DNA of 64,000 bases, taken from assembly GCA_029982615.1 (NCBI GenBank), contig JARRBK010000001.1, forward strand, positions 1 through 64,000, given 5' to 3'. Every line of letters begins with the position of its first letter. Within the stretch, counting starts at the first letter, position 1. Below the pieces are notes generated by a model, which saw nothing but the letters and a program-made list of their open reading frames with translations, was not told the DNA's origin and made no database searches. Position numbers and translations under genes: made by a program. Positions 27,521 through 37,847 of this stretch are shown here, piece after piece. Origin of the DNA: Tepidanaerobacteraceae bacterium. Lineage in GTDB: Bacteria > Bacillota > Thermosediminibacteria > Thermosediminibacterales > Tepidanaerobacteraceae.

Positions 27521-27600
27521 AATTTGTAATTAAATACAAATTCTGCATTTGACATGCGCCTAGATATATCATAATATTAATATATAATATTAATATTTAA
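27521..27600. promoter_or_regulatory. Divergent regulatory region: arsR promoter and candidate operators
   Basis: A near-consensus sigma-A promoter, TTGACA (27549-27554), 17 bases, TAATAT (27572-27577), points at the ArsR gene. An 8-bp inverted repeat, AATTTGTA and TACAAATT with a 6-base spacer (27521-27542), lies just upstream of the -35. A second AT-rich tandem element (27571-27600, two copies of ATAATATTAATAT) covers the -10 and start region. Both are good candidates for the ArsR operator and could also affect the divergent exporter; which one is used is unknown. Confidence 0.72.
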
Positions 27601-27611
27601 AGAGGGCTAAA

Positions 27612-27911
27612 ATGGAAAAAGAAGAATATAAAAACAAGCTGGCCAGGATAGCAGAGATATTGAAGGCAATAGGGCATCCCGCAAGGCTTTGCATCATATG
27701 CAAGTTGATGAACAAGGACTGCAATGTTTCAACCATGCAGAACTGTCTTGACCTCCCCCAGTCTACGGTTTCCCAGCACCTGGCAGTTCTAAAGTCCAGA
27801 GGAATCATCGAAGGCAAAAGGAAAGGCGTGGAAGTAATTTATTCCCTCGCTAACGAAGATGTAAAGAAGATTATTAATGCTCTTTTCGACCTTGAGGAGC
27901 TTTCAGATTGA
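27612..27911 (+). CDS. ArsR/SmtB-family winged-helix regulator
   Basis: A 99-residue repressor-type regulator with the recognition helix LPQSTVSQHLAVLKSRGII and wing GKRKGVEVIYSL. Four cysteines cluster in the first half (CIICK at about 29-32, KDCNV and MQNCLD), close to the DNA-recognition helix. They could bind a metal or act as a thiol switch; the canonical CxC alpha-3 pattern is absent. The gene diverges from the ABC-2 exporter and has its own strong promoter. No second gene follows it on the plus strand. Confidence 0.9.
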   Translation: MEKEEYKNKLARIAEILKAIGHPARLCIICKLMNKDCNVSTMQNCLDLPQSTVSQHLAVLKSRGIIEGKRKGVEVIYSLANEDVKKIINALFDLEELSD

Positions 27912-27993
27912 ATATAAGCAGGCTGCGGTGATACCGGTGCAAAGTTGGATATAGTGAAAAAACAGTGCAATAACGCATGTAATGAATAGTTGC

Positions 27994-29644
27994 TCAGCAG
28001 TGCTGGCGGGCAATACTTTCCACTGCCCGCTTCAGGAGCTTCGGAGCCACATTCAGGGAATAATCCAGTTCAAGCCTCTCGGTGTATTTGTGATCGTCCT
28101 TGCCCGAAGGCCCGATGTTCAATACAGGAACATCCAGTTTTACCAGATCATCTATCGGGATGTCATAAATATGCCCCCATCCGGGCATTTGATCCGACAA
28201 TGATTTGAGTTCTTCCATCTCACCCTGAAATCCAAAATAGCTAAGATCGGTAATCCCCGCAAAGCAATTCACTACTTTCATATCAATGCCATATTCTTTT
28301 TCCGCCACATTCACCACTTCATCGACAGCTTTTAAAACCATTTTTTCCTTCACGGTAGCCCCGGAATTTCTGCGGTGAGGGTAATAAGGCGGCAAAAACC
28401 CAATCACTATCATGGGGGCCTTGTGGGGATAAAGTTTCAGCAGTTCTCCCACCAGCGACATAGCTTTTTCCCTTTCGTCAAGGCTATCCGGCAGAGAATC
28501 CAAAAAGCTTTTCACATATTCCGACATATTTCCCGGGAAATCCCGCCTTACCTGTTCCAAAAGCTCATGATATGTAATTACCTTTTTCTTCCAGAGTATA
28601 TCAACATTTTTGCCGGTTTTTTCGGAATATACCGAAGCAGCCTTTTTTACGCGTTCAATGGCCATATCGAAAGCTTCTCCCGCTGCTTTTTTCATGGATT
28701 CCAGAATTTGAAGCGGCGTTCTGGACACCGTAAGGAGGTTATAATAAGCCACTGCCTTTTCCGGGAGCGTTACCGAATAAGATTCCCTCAAATCCTTAAG
28801 CTTCAGGCATGCAGGCGGTGGGAATATATTTTTTTCATCCCTGTCTGCAAATTCTGGATTTGCTTCCAGCACTAGGTTTAAACATGAGACCAATAGACTT
28901 GCATTCAAGCCCCCCAAAATATTCCCCTACATGGCTTTCTTTTCCTACCACATAAAAAAAGGGCATTATTTTCCCTATTGTTCCGGTAAATATATAGCGG
29001 TATCTGTCATCTGCAGCCCCTGGTCCTGACGGCTCGCAGTTAATGGCGACAGCATAATCGAGCTCGAATTTATCCCTTATTTGAACAAGATGAGAGAGAG
29101 CTTCCCTCATCCCGGTGGAATTGTTTTCCTCATCAGGCACCGCAAGAAACATTAGGTTTAAACCGAGCTTTCCCGGATTGGATGAAGCCTCAGCCATCAG
29201 CGCCATCTGAATGGCAAGGCCGCATTTCATATCCGAAACGCCCCTGCCGAAAATATAATTCCCCGATTCCAGGTCCCTTTTCGCCTCTTTCGGAAGGTTT
29301 TCTCTGTAAAGCCGCCGGGTATATTCCATCGGGTCAAAGGCATATTGTTTTAAAACTCCAAAACATTCCACATCCACCACATCGTAATGGCCTGTCAAAA
29401 TTACGGTCTTTTTTACCGCAGGTTCAGCTTTTATGAGTGCAAAGACTGTACTGCGGCCCAGAGATTCCTTTTTTAAAGGAAGCAATTGCAAATATTCGGG
29501 ATGAGCCTGAAAATATGCAAGTGATGCCAGCTTATGATAAATCTTCTGCGCCATCTCGACTTCGCCGGAAGTCGCGGAAATGCTGGGAACGGCTGTAAGC
29601 TCCAGCAACAGCTTAAATATGCCTTCACGGCTGTTTTCAATCAA
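27994..29644 (-). pseudogene. RocB-like M20 peptidase with one frameshift
   Basis: Two track ORFs (28835-29644 and 27994-28917) are the two halves of one roughly 550-codon M20-family protein similar to RocB. The first half has TGHYDVVD, FGRGVSDMKCGLA and VPDEENNSTG metal-site motifs; the second has the MPGWGHIYDIP and GPSGKDDHKYTERL segments of the C-terminal catalytic domain. The break is at a run of six G on the minus strand (28910-28915): with five G the frame reads EYFGGLNASLL continuously. Start is TTG 29644. One-base change in a homopolymer means sequencing error or recent mutation. If intact it would be a zinc peptidase acting on an unknown small peptide or amidated amino acid. Confidence 0.85.
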
Positions 29645-29862
29645 TTATCTCACCGCCTTAAATTACTTTTCCTTAAAGGCAATTGTTTATTTTCATTGTA
29701 ACATGCGGTAATCGGATGTCAATCCTGTTGGAGGAAATATACGGGACATATGATCACAAAAAGGCAGTGTAAAATTTAAGTAGGTGCTCAAGAAGGAAAA
29801 AATTGGCTTGTGAGAAATTAATTAATATAGTTATAATAATACTAGTCGACAATAAAATAGCA

Positions 29863-30015
29863 AAACAGGTGCTCGAAAAGAGAGAATAGGGAACCGGGTG
29901 AAAATCCCGGGCGGTCCCGCCGCTGTAAGCGGGGAATGTTCCTTCAAGAGCCACTGGTATCTCACCGGGAAGGGGAAGGAATGTCGTGATCCGCAAGCCA
30001 GAAGACCTGCCTGTT
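29863..30015 (+). promoter_or_regulatory. Cobalamin (B12) riboswitch
   Basis: The conserved core is visible: closing stem AACAGG/CCTGTT, the GGGAACCGGGTGAAAATCCC segment, GCCGCTGTAAGCGG, the B12-box segment GCCACTG, the GGGAAGG stretch and GCCAGAAGACCTGCC. This order and these motifs match the adenosylcobalamin riboswitch class. It is followed by a strong terminator, so B12 binding should shut off the downstream gene. The downstream gene is a cobT remnant, so the switch appears orphaned. Confidence 0.95.
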
Positions 30016-30064
30016 TTGGATGTTGCCTTTCCACAGTGGACGTAAAGTCACACAGGAATGATGG

Positions 30065-30115
30065 TAAAGTTCCTGGATACAAGCTTTTTGTATTCAGGAA
30101 CTTTATTTTAATTTT
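30065..30115 (+). terminator. Riboswitch-linked terminator
   Basis: An 11-bp stem, TAAAGTTCCTG and CAGGAACTTTA, extended by inner ATACAA/TTGTAT pairing, is followed by TTTTAATTTT. Its position after the cobalamin aptamer makes it the expression platform. Confidence 0.88.
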
Positions 30116-30148
30116 ATATTATATCATATCAGGAAAGGGGGATTCTTT

Positions 30149-30385
30149 ATGGAAAAACTGCAAAATACAGTAAACAAAATCGCGCCTTTAGACCGGTCAG
30201 CTGCAGAAAAAGCGTCTCTAAGGCTCGACTCGCTGACCAAACCTCAGGGCAGCCTGGCATTTCTCATTATAGAAGCCGCAACCCGCATCCAGAGCGAAAT
30301 GGCGACTTTTGAATCTGCGGGTGTATCCGGAAAAATTATCGATGCAAACAACAAAGACGCCTTTGGCGCGGATGAATGCAGATGA
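30149..30385 (+). pseudogene. cobT: cobT remnant with large internal deletion
   Basis: The 78-codon ORF begins like CobT (LDRSAAEKASLRLDSLTKPQ, about residues 14-33), the enzyme that joins nicotinate mononucleotide and dimethylbenzimidazole. It then jumps from QGSLA straight to IIEAATRIQSEMATFESAGV, which matches the extreme C-terminal region of CobT. About 280 residues in between, including the active site, are missing. It retains a good ribosome site and sits just behind the B12 riboswitch. A short peptide may still be made, but it cannot be a working transferase. Confidence 0.82.
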
Positions 30386-30426
30386 ATTTATTCAGACTAT
30401 TGCATCCGAATCAATCCATTTTAAAA

Positions 30427-30455
30427 TTGATTTAATCAATCACAGGTGTTATAAT
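30427..30455 (+). promoter_or_regulatory. Sigma-A promoter of the FNT-family gene
   Basis: TTGATT and TATAAT are separated by exactly 17 bases, 57 bases before the start codon of the channel gene. It gives the gene a promoter independent of the upstream riboswitch. Confidence 0.75.
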
Positions 30456-30511
30456 GGGATTGTGAAAAATTTATCATGATGCTGCTGCATCATGTCGATG
30501 GAGGGATTTGG

Positions 30512-31318
30512 ATGCAGAAGAATTTTTTATCGCCTGTTGAAATTGCGCACGCCACCATTGCTACAGGTATCAAGAAGGCTGAACTGGCTTCTTTGCAGAT
30601 GATTCTGCTGGGTTTTTTCGCAGGAGCCTTTATCGCTTTTGGAGCCAACGCTGACATAATAATAATGCAGACTTTCAAAAAAATAGATGTAGGGCTCGCG
30701 AAATTTTTGGGCGCAGCGGTGTTCCCAGTAGGCCTTATGCTTGTAGTCATAGCCGGAGCTGAGCTTTTTACAGGAAATAATCTTATGACCCTTGCCTTAT
30801 TTGATAAAAAAATAACCATATTGCAGCTTTTAAAAAACTGGCTCCTGGTGTACGCTGCAAATTTTTTAGGGTCCGTTTTCATAGCATATTTGGTTTCAGC
30901 GTCGGGTTTGCTGACCGGCACTGCTGCTGAAACCGCAATAAATATAGCAAAAGCTAAGCTGTCTTTAAATTTCTTCAGCGCTTTTTTAAGGGGTATCGGT
31001 TGCAACATGCTGGTGGTGCTGGCTGTATGGATTGCCACGTCTGCTCAGGACATCGCTTCCAAGCTGTTTTCATGCTGGTTCCCCATAATGCTTTTTGTGC
31101 TGTCCGGTTTTGAACACAGCGTGGCTAACATGTTCTTTCTGCCAGTCGCCAGATTCCTTGGGTTTCCAGCATCATGGAGTAAAATATGGTTTGCAAACCT
31201 CATCCCCGTAACTCTTGGAAACATCATAGGAGGCGCCGTAATAGTCCCGTTGGTTTATTATATATGCTATGTCCTTCCGGAAAGAAAAAAAGATTTTTCA
31301 AGCTTTCGGGCTGCATAG
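30512..31318 (+). CDS. Formate/nitrite transporter (FNT) family channel
   Basis: About 268 residues from the ATG at 30512, with GGAGGG 6 bases upstream; the track starts 12 codons earlier without a site. Six hydrophobic helices and the FNT-type segments GFFAGAFIAFGANAD, AELFTGNNLM and FEHSVANMFF identify the family of pentameric channels for formate, nitrite, hydrosulfide or lactate/acetate. Ion specificity is not readable. It has its own promoter and a shared terminator with groEL. No formate dehydrogenase or pyruvate formate-lyase gene is adjacent. Confidence 0.92.
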   Translation: MQKNFLSPVEIAHATIATGIKKAELASLQMILLGFFAGAFIAFGANADIIIMQTFKKIDVGLAKFLGAAVFPVGLMLVVIAGAELFTGNNLMTLALFDKKITILQLLKNWLLVYAANFLGSVFIAYLVSASGLLTGTAAETAINIAKAKLSLNFFSAFLRGIGCNMLVVLAVWIATSAQDIASKLFSCWFPIMLFVLSGFEHSVANMFFLPVARFLGFPASWSKIWFANLIPVTLGNIIGGAVIVPLVYYICYVLPERKKDFSSFRAA

Positions 31319-31338
31319 GATTTTTAAGCAGGCACAGG

Positions 31339-31370
31339 AAAAGACCCGCCGTAACCGACGGGTCTTTTTG
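31339..31370. terminator. Bidirectional terminator between the FNT gene and groEL
   Basis: AAAAGACCCG and CGGGTCTTTTT form a strong stem with a 10-base loop and T or A tracts on both sides, serving the convergent genes. Confidence 0.92.
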
Positions 31371-31391
31371 CTTCGCCCTTTATTGTATTTT

Positions 31392-33017
<1,626 letters not shown>

Positions 33018-33030
33018 TTAAATTTTAAAT

Positions 33031-33315
33031 TTATTGTATTATGGCAAGAACATCGCTCTGTCTCAAAATAAGGTACTCTTCGTCATCAATTTTTACTTCT
33101 GTGCCTGCATACTTGGAGAATATGATTTTATCTCCAACCTTGACTTCAAGAGGCACTTTCTGACCGTCGATTATTTCACCGCTGCCTACCGCCAGAACTT
33201 CACCCTTCTGGGGTTTTTCCTTGGCAGTATCTGGCAGAACGATGCCACCCTTGGTCTTTTCCTCTTTCTCAAGAACTTTGATGACGATGCGGTCACCTAA
33301 CGGTTTGATGTTCAT
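33031..33315 (-). CDS. groS: Co-chaperonin GroES
   Basis: A 94-residue GroES with the mobile loop region [17 protein letters not shown] and the typical start [13 protein letters not shown]. It caps the GroEL cavity. First gene of groESL, with an AAAGGAGGGG ribosome site. Confidence 0.98.
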   Translation of the reverse strand: MNIKPLGDRIVIKVLEKEEKTKGGIVLPDTAKEKPQKGEVLAVGSGEIIDGQKVPLEVKVGDKIIFSKYAGTEVKIDDEEYLILRQSDVLAIIQ

Positions 33316-33655
33316 CTATACCCCTCCTTTTAATTATTAGCTGCTCCTGCGTGCTGTTAGCACTCGCATTTGACGAGTGCTAATCACATGATATATCTTA
33401 TACAATGCTGGTTTTAAAATCAATATTCTCCTTAGATATTATCCCCTGAAAATATGTTATATCATAGCATTATATGGATATTGATTCTATTTTCGTGAAT
33501 TTTCTCCATGTTCCTTTTGTTTTTGAATATATCATTGTAAATTACTAGCTTACTACTATATTTTTCCCATCCAGCTAAACATTATACATTCTTTATTTCA
33601 GTAGTTGAGTATATCTGGTCTTATTCCAGCACCATAAATACAATTTGCTTCCTTT
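33316..33655. other. Intergenic region, 340 bp, upstream of groESL
   Basis: It contains the groES ribosome site and the CIRCE operator. From about 33400 to 33655 it is AT-rich with no supported ORF, and no convincing terminator for the amino-acid importer operon is seen. Confidence 0.55.
33357..33383 (-). promoter_or_regulatory. CIRCE operator (HrcA site)
   Basis: A perfect inverted repeat, TTAGCACTC and GAGTGCTAA with a 9-base spacer, identical to the CIRCE consensus. It lies about 42 bases before the groES start, so groESL is under HrcA heat-shock repression. hrcA itself is not in the window. Confidence 0.98.
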
Positions 33656-34420
33656 TCATGCTATAATCTTTTCCAGGAAGCTTCTAGTCCTTTCGTGCTT
33701 AGGAGCTTTAAAAATATTGAGGGGCACATCTTCTTCTAATATCCTTCCGCAGTCCATAAACACCACCCTGTCTGCCACCTCTTTGGCAAAACCCATCTCG
33801 TGGGTTACCACCATCATGGTCATTCCGTCCTTTGCGAGGTTTTTCATTACATAAAGCACTTCTCCCACCAGTTCTGGGTCAAGAGAGGACGTGGGCTCAT
33901 CAAAAAGCATCACTTTTGGCTGCATGGCCAATGCTCTGGCTATAGCAACCCGTTGCTTTTGGCCGCCGGACAAGCGGGAAGGGTATACATCCTTTTTGTC
34001 TGCTAAGCCTACCTTATTTAGAAGGTCCATGGCTATTTTCTCTGCATCTTTTCGATGCATCCTCTTTACGGTCACGGGACCTTCCATAACGTTTTCAAGC
34101 GCTGTCATATGAGGGAATAAATTAAAATGCTGAAACACCATACCAATCTCCTGCTGCAGTGATTTAAACGATCTGCTTTTGGCTTCCAGAGGCCTGCCTT
34201 CCACAAAAATTTCGCCCTTTTCAGGCCGTTCCAGGTTTTTAATACACCTCAAAAGCGTGCTTTTGCCAGAGCCGCTGGGCCCAATGATGACCACTACTTC
34301 CCCGGAAAACACCGTAAGGTTTATATCTTCCAGCACTTTTAAGTTCCCGAAGGATTTATACAGATTTTTTATTCTAATCATAGGAGTTTTCCCAGCCGCA
34401 CCTGTCGAAACTTCATTCAT
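33656..34420 (-). CDS. Polar amino-acid ABC transporter ATPase (GlnQ/HisP type)
   Basis: A 254-residue ATPase with Walker [14 protein letters not shown], signature [15 protein letters not shown] and Walker [20 protein letters not shown], the last typical of the polar amino-acid (PAAT) family. It overlaps the permease gene by 8 bases. With the permease and binding lipoprotein upstream it makes a three-gene importer for a polar amino acid; the exact ligand is not readable. Confidence 0.95.
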   Translation of the reverse strand: MNEVSTGAAGKTPMIRIKNLYKSFGNLKVLEDINLTVFSGEVVVIIGPSGSGKSTLLRCIKNLERPEKGEIFVEGRPLEAKSRSFKSLQQEIGMVFQHFNLFPHMTALENVMEGPVTVKRMHRKDAEKIAMDLLNKVGLADKKDVYPSRLSGGQKQRVAIARALAMQPKVMLFDEPTSSLDPELVGEVLYVMKNLAKDGMTMMVVTHEMGFAKEVADRVVFMDCGRILEEDVPLNIFKAPKHERTRSFLEKIIA

Positions 34421-35063
34421 ATAACGAGAACCTCCTCTCCATCTTTCCGAATATTACAGTAAAAACCGACGTGAGAATAAGGTAATAAATCCCAGCCATG
34501 GTAAACACTTCTATGGGCTTAAAGGAATTGGCGTACATCTGTTGGGCTACCCTCATCAGTTCTACCATGGCAATGGTGGAAACTAAAGATGAATCTTTCA
34601 AGAGGGCTATAAATTCATTGCCCATGGGCGGAATCAGCCTTCTATATGCCTGGGGAAGTATTATCCTCCTCATGGCCTGACCGTACGTCATGCCCAGAGC
34701 TTTCGCTGCCTCCATCTGGCCTTTATCGATGGATTGAATGCCGGCCCTTATGATTTCAGCCACGTAGGCGGCAGAATTTGCGCTCATGCCCAGCACCGCA
34801 GCCACGAAAGGAGGAAGGTTTACCCCTATGGAAGGCCCGCCGTAGTAAATGGCAAAAAGCTGCAGCAACAGCGGAGTGCCCCTCATCACATAGATGTAAA
34901 ACCCTGCAGCCCTGGAAAGCATTACATTCGAAGAAATTTTCATAAGGGCTAGCAAAAGCCCGATGAAGGTCCCGAATATAATAGAAAGCAGAGTAAGTTC
35001 CACTGTGGTTACGGCTCCCATTCCCAAAATAGGTATAAGGCTTTTCATATATTCAAAATCCAT
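34413..35063 (-). CDS. Polar amino-acid ABC transporter permease
   Basis: A 216-residue HisM/GlnP-type permease with about five helices. The EAA loop [29 protein letters not shown] and the [19 protein letters not shown] region are characteristic. It follows the binding-protein gene after a 195-bp gap that contains a stem-loop, and overlaps the ATPase gene downstream. Confidence 0.95.
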   Translation of the reverse strand: MDFEYMKSLIPILGMGAVTTVELTLLSIIFGTFIGLLLALMKISSNVMLSRAAGFYIYVMRGTPLLLQLFAIYYGGPSIGVNLPPFVAAVLGMSANSAAYVAEIIRAGIQSIDKGQMEAAKALGMTYGQAMRRIILPQAYRRLIPPMGNEFIALLKDSSLVSTIAMVELMRVAQQMYANSFKPIEVFTMAGIYYLILTSVFTVIFGKMERRFSLYE

Positions 35064-35117
35064 TGGTCCACCTCAAAATTCTGCGATTAGTTTAATTAAA
35101 TTAATAAAAATAAGTTC

Positions 35118-35139
35118 GCCCTTTGAAATCTCAAAGGGC
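35118..35139 (-). terminator. Stem-loop between binding protein and permease genes (attenuating terminator)
   Basis: On the minus strand GCCCTTTGA and TCAAAGGGC form a stem with a very short loop, followed within ten bases by TTATTTTT. In importer operons such elements usually let the binding protein be made in excess over the membrane parts; that role is inferred. Confidence 0.65.
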
Positions 35140-35258
35140 ATAGCTTTTGAAAACGGCGTCTGCACTCGCATAAAATTTTCGCCAATTTTTTTATCCAGCA
35201 ATGTGGCACATATATTTCAATCGGCAAAAGCAAAAAGTTATGGGAAGTCATCGCGATT

Positions 35259-36140
35259 TTAAAACTTTACATCTTCAAGGGTAGAAATATCCTCTCCGAA
35301 CCATTTTTTCGAAATTTGAGCCATTGTGCCGTCTTGCTTCATTTCCTCTAGCACCTTCACAAGGGCTTTTCTCAACGCTTTATCCTCTTTTCGGAAAGCA
35401 ATCCCTATGGGTTCCTTTACCAAGGGAAAAGCAACTTTGAACTCATTGGGCCTTTTGGTCATGTAGTACCGCCCCACCAGTTCGTCCACCACTATCGCCT
35501 GGGTCCTGTTGTTGGCCAAATCGAGAAATGCTTCTGTAAACTTGGAGTATTTCTTGAGCTCTTTTAGGCCTTCAATCTTTTTGGCGGCTTCCTCGCTGGT
35601 GCTGCCCAGTTGGGTTCCCACAATTTTTCCCTTCAAATCCTCCTGTGTCTTTATGGAATCATCTCCGGCCCTTACTACCACCACCTGGGCTTCGTTGAGA
35701 TACGCTGGGGAAAAATCCACCTGCTTCGCCCTCTCAGCGGTCATGCTCATGCCAGACCAGATGATGTCGAACTTCTTTGAGTTCAACGCCAAAATAACCC
35801 CGTTCCAATCGGTAGGTATCCACTCGGCTTCAACGCCCAGCCTTCTGGCAGCTTCTCGTGCCAGGTCGATATCGTAACCCACCAGCTGATTTTTTTCATC
35901 CCTGAATTCCAGGGGTGGGAAGGCATCATCGATTCCTATGGTTATCTTTCCGGCTTTTTTAACCCTTTCCAGAGAATCGTCCACAGTTGCATTGGCCGAT
36001 TCGTCGGTTTGACTTTGTTCATTTTGGGCTGCCTGCTCCGATGTGTTTGTCCCGGAAGACTCCGCAGCTTTCTGCCCGCAACCTGCTACAACTGCTGCAA
36101 TAAAAAATAGGACCATGACAAGAGAAAATATTTTCTTCAA
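35259..36140 (-). CDS. Polar amino-acid-binding lipoprotein
   Basis: A 293-residue extracellular binding protein with a lipoprotein signal (MKKIFSLVMVLFFIAAVVAGC; lipobox VAGC, lipidated Cys 21), a Ser/Glu-rich linker, then the SBP_bac_3 fold (GKITIGIDDAFPPLEFRDE; GYDIDLAREAARRLG). It delivers a polar amino acid to the permease. A promoter TTTACA, 17 bases, TATAAT lies upstream. First gene of the importer operon. Confidence 0.95.
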   Translation of the reverse strand: MKKIFSLVMVLFFIAAVVAGCGQKAAESSGTNTSEQAAQNEQSQTDESANATVDDSLERVKKAGKITIGIDDAFPPLEFRDEKNQLVGYDIDLAREAARRLGVEAEWIPTDWNGVILALNSKKFDIIWSGMSMTAERAKQVDFSPAYLNEAQVVVVRAGDDSIKTQEDLKGKIVGTQLGSTSEEAAKKIEGLKELKKYSKFTEAFLDLANNRTQAIVVDELVGRYYMTKRPNEFKVAFPLVKEPIGIAFRKEDKALRKALVKVLEEMKQDGTMAQISKKWFGEDISTLEDVKF

Positions 36141-36175
36141 AACAAATTCCCCTCTCCCAACAAAATTCTGGTCCT

Positions 36176-36204
36176 ATTATACTTTAATATATTAAACTTG
36201 TAAA
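36176..36204 (-). promoter_or_regulatory. Sigma-A promoter of the amino-acid importer operon
   Basis: On the minus strand TTTACA (36199-36204) and TATAAT (36176-36181) are separated by 17 bases, 35 bases before the binding-protein start codon. Confidence 0.75.
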
Positions 36205-36217
36205 GAGATAAAAGTAT

Positions 36218-37552
36218 TTAGAGCAATTCCGCTGCCAGCTGTGCCAACGGCGAGCGCTCTCCCTTTATAAGGTTTACATGGCCTGCCAATGCCTGGTCTT
36301 TGAATTTTTCCACCACATAGGAAAGACCATTGCTGGAATAATCAAGGTACGGATTGTCTATCTGTTCAGGATCGCCTATGAGCACTATCTTGCTGCCTTC
36401 ACCTACCCTGGAAACTATGGTCTTCATTTCATGGCGTGAGAGGTTCTGGGCTTCATCGACTATTATAAACTGTTTTGCTATGCTCCTGCCCCTGATATAA
36501 GTCAGGGCTTCCACCTCTACATTTTTGAGCCCCACCATTATATCATCAATATCTTCTCCGTTCCTGATATTAAAAATATACTCAAGGTTGTCGTATATCG
36601 GCTGCATCCATGGCCTAAGCTTTTCGTCCTTGTCACCTGGCAAAAATCCTATATCCCGCCCCATAGGCACCACCGGTCGGGCCACCACCAGTTTTTTATA
36701 CGCCTTTTCATCTTCGGTTTTTAAAAGCCCTGCAGCCAGAGCCAGCAGGGTCTTGCCGGTGCCAGCGCGCCCTGTTATAGTTACAAGAGGTATATCATCG
36801 TTTAAAAGCAAGTCAAGAGCCATCTTCTGTTGGGCATTTTTAGGGCGAATCCCCCAAACCGTCTCTCTCGCACTGTATAAGGGAACAACTGACTTTTTCT
36901 GAAAAAAATATCGGCCCAGCGCTGATTTGGATGAACCATAAACATCCTTAAGTATAACATATTGATTGGGATAGAAAGCTTCATCATCAAAGTACTCCAT
37001 CGAAAGGCTTCCATCCATGTAAAACACATCTATTACTGACGGGTGAACATTCTTCTCCACATATCCCTGGTAGAAATCGCTGGCCGTTACTATCTTGTCT
37101 GAAAGGTAATCCTGAGCTTCAATCCCCAAAGCATCGGCTTTTACTCTCATTATAGCATCTTTAGAAACAAGGATGACCTTTTTAGGCCGCGACTTCTGAT
37201 TTTCTTCCAGTTGTAGGTTTTTTGCCACCGCCAGAATCCTGTGGTCGTTATTGTACTCCACGAAATAATCAGCAAGATATGTCATAGCCTTGTGGTTAAG
37301 CTCCACTCTAAAGGTGCCTCCGCCTTCCAGCTGAATGCCCTCGTGTAATTTGCCCTTGTTTCTGAAACCGTCAAGAATTCTAGAAATACGTCTGGCATTT
37401 CGACCTATTTCATCCTGATAGTTTTTTTTGGAATCGACTTCTTCGATTACCACGGCCGGAATTACCACATCATTATCATCAAAAGAAAAAAAGGCATTGG
37501 GATCACTGAGTAGGACGCTGGTATCCAGCACATAAATCTTTTCCAATGCCAT
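36218..37552 (-). CDS. PIN-domain and PhoH-domain ATPase (YlaK-like)
   Basis: A 444-residue fusion. The N-terminal PIN nuclease fold (about 1-140) has the acidic residues LDTSVLLSD and VIEEVD. The PhoH domain (about 240-444) has Walker A ITGRAGTGKTLLALAAG and Walker B FIIVDEAQNLS. The architecture equals Bacillus YlaK and mycobacterial PhoH2, which has RNA helicase and ribonuclease activity. Substrate RNA here is unknown. It has no obvious operon partner apart from the tiny coiled-coil gene 18 bases upstream. Confidence 0.92.
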   Translation of the reverse strand: MALEKIYVLDTSVLLSDPNAFFSFDDNDVVIPAVVIEEVDSKKNYQDEIGRNARRISRILDGFRNKGKLHEGIQLEGGGTFRVELNHKAMTYLADYFVEYNNDHRILAVAKNLQLEENQKSRPKKVILVSKDAIMRVKADALGIEAQDYLSDKIVTASDFYQGYVEKNVHPSVIDVFYMDGSLSMEYFDDEAFYPNQYVILKDVYGSSKSALGRYFFQKKSVVPLYSARETVWGIRPKNAQQKMALDLLLNDDIPLVTITGRAGTGKTLLALAAGLLKTEDEKAYKKLVVARPVVPMGRDIGFLPGDKDEKLRPWMQPIYDNLEYIFNIRNGEDIDDIMVGLKNVEVEALTYIRGRSIAKQFIIVDEAQNLSRHEMKTIVSRVGEGSKIVLIGDPEQIDNPYLDYSSNGLSYVVEKFKDQALAGHVNLIKGERSPLAQLAAELL

Positions 37553-37569
37553 ACCTCCTGTTTAAGTTT

Positions 37570-37716
37570 TTATGCGCCTTTTTTCATGGCTTCTATCTGT
37601 TCTTCTATTTCCATTATACGCACCAGGAGATTAACCTTATTACCTTCATTTTTAGTCCATTGGCTCAACAGCTTTTCCCTCTCCTGTTCCAGCATTGTTA
37701 CCCTGTTTTTTATCAT
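37570..37716 (-). CDS. Small coiled-coil protein, 48 residues
   Basis: Too short for the ORF track. From the ATG at 37716, preceded by the strong site AAGGAGG, the frame gives a 48-residue charged helical peptide (MIKNRVTMLEQEREKLLSQW ... EIEEQIEAMKKGA). The heptad-like pattern suggests a coiled coil. It ends 18 bases before the PIN-PhoH start, so the two are likely cotranscribed and may interact. I know no family for it. Confidence 0.7.
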   Translation of the reverse strand: MIKNRVTMLEQEREKLLSQWTKNEGNKVNLLVRIMEIEEQIEAMKKGA

Positions 37717-37847
37717 TTCACTTCCTCCTTTTCTGCTTAATGTATACACAATTCATGATAATGCGTTTCAATTATAGTATATAAAGAATTTGTGAAGTAA
37801 AAATTATCAAAAAGTTAATTTTTTGTGATGAAATCTACCAATGGACA

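Larger units (their letters stand above)
29645..30148. other. Intergenic region holding the cobalamin riboswitch
   Basis: This 504-bp stretch carries the cobalamin riboswitch and its terminator on the plus strand (separate entries). The first 200 bases, 29645-29860, hold the divergent upstream region of the RocB-like gene and a probable plus-strand promoter region (AT-rich, TATAATAAT near 29832); no ORF is supported. Confidence 0.6.
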
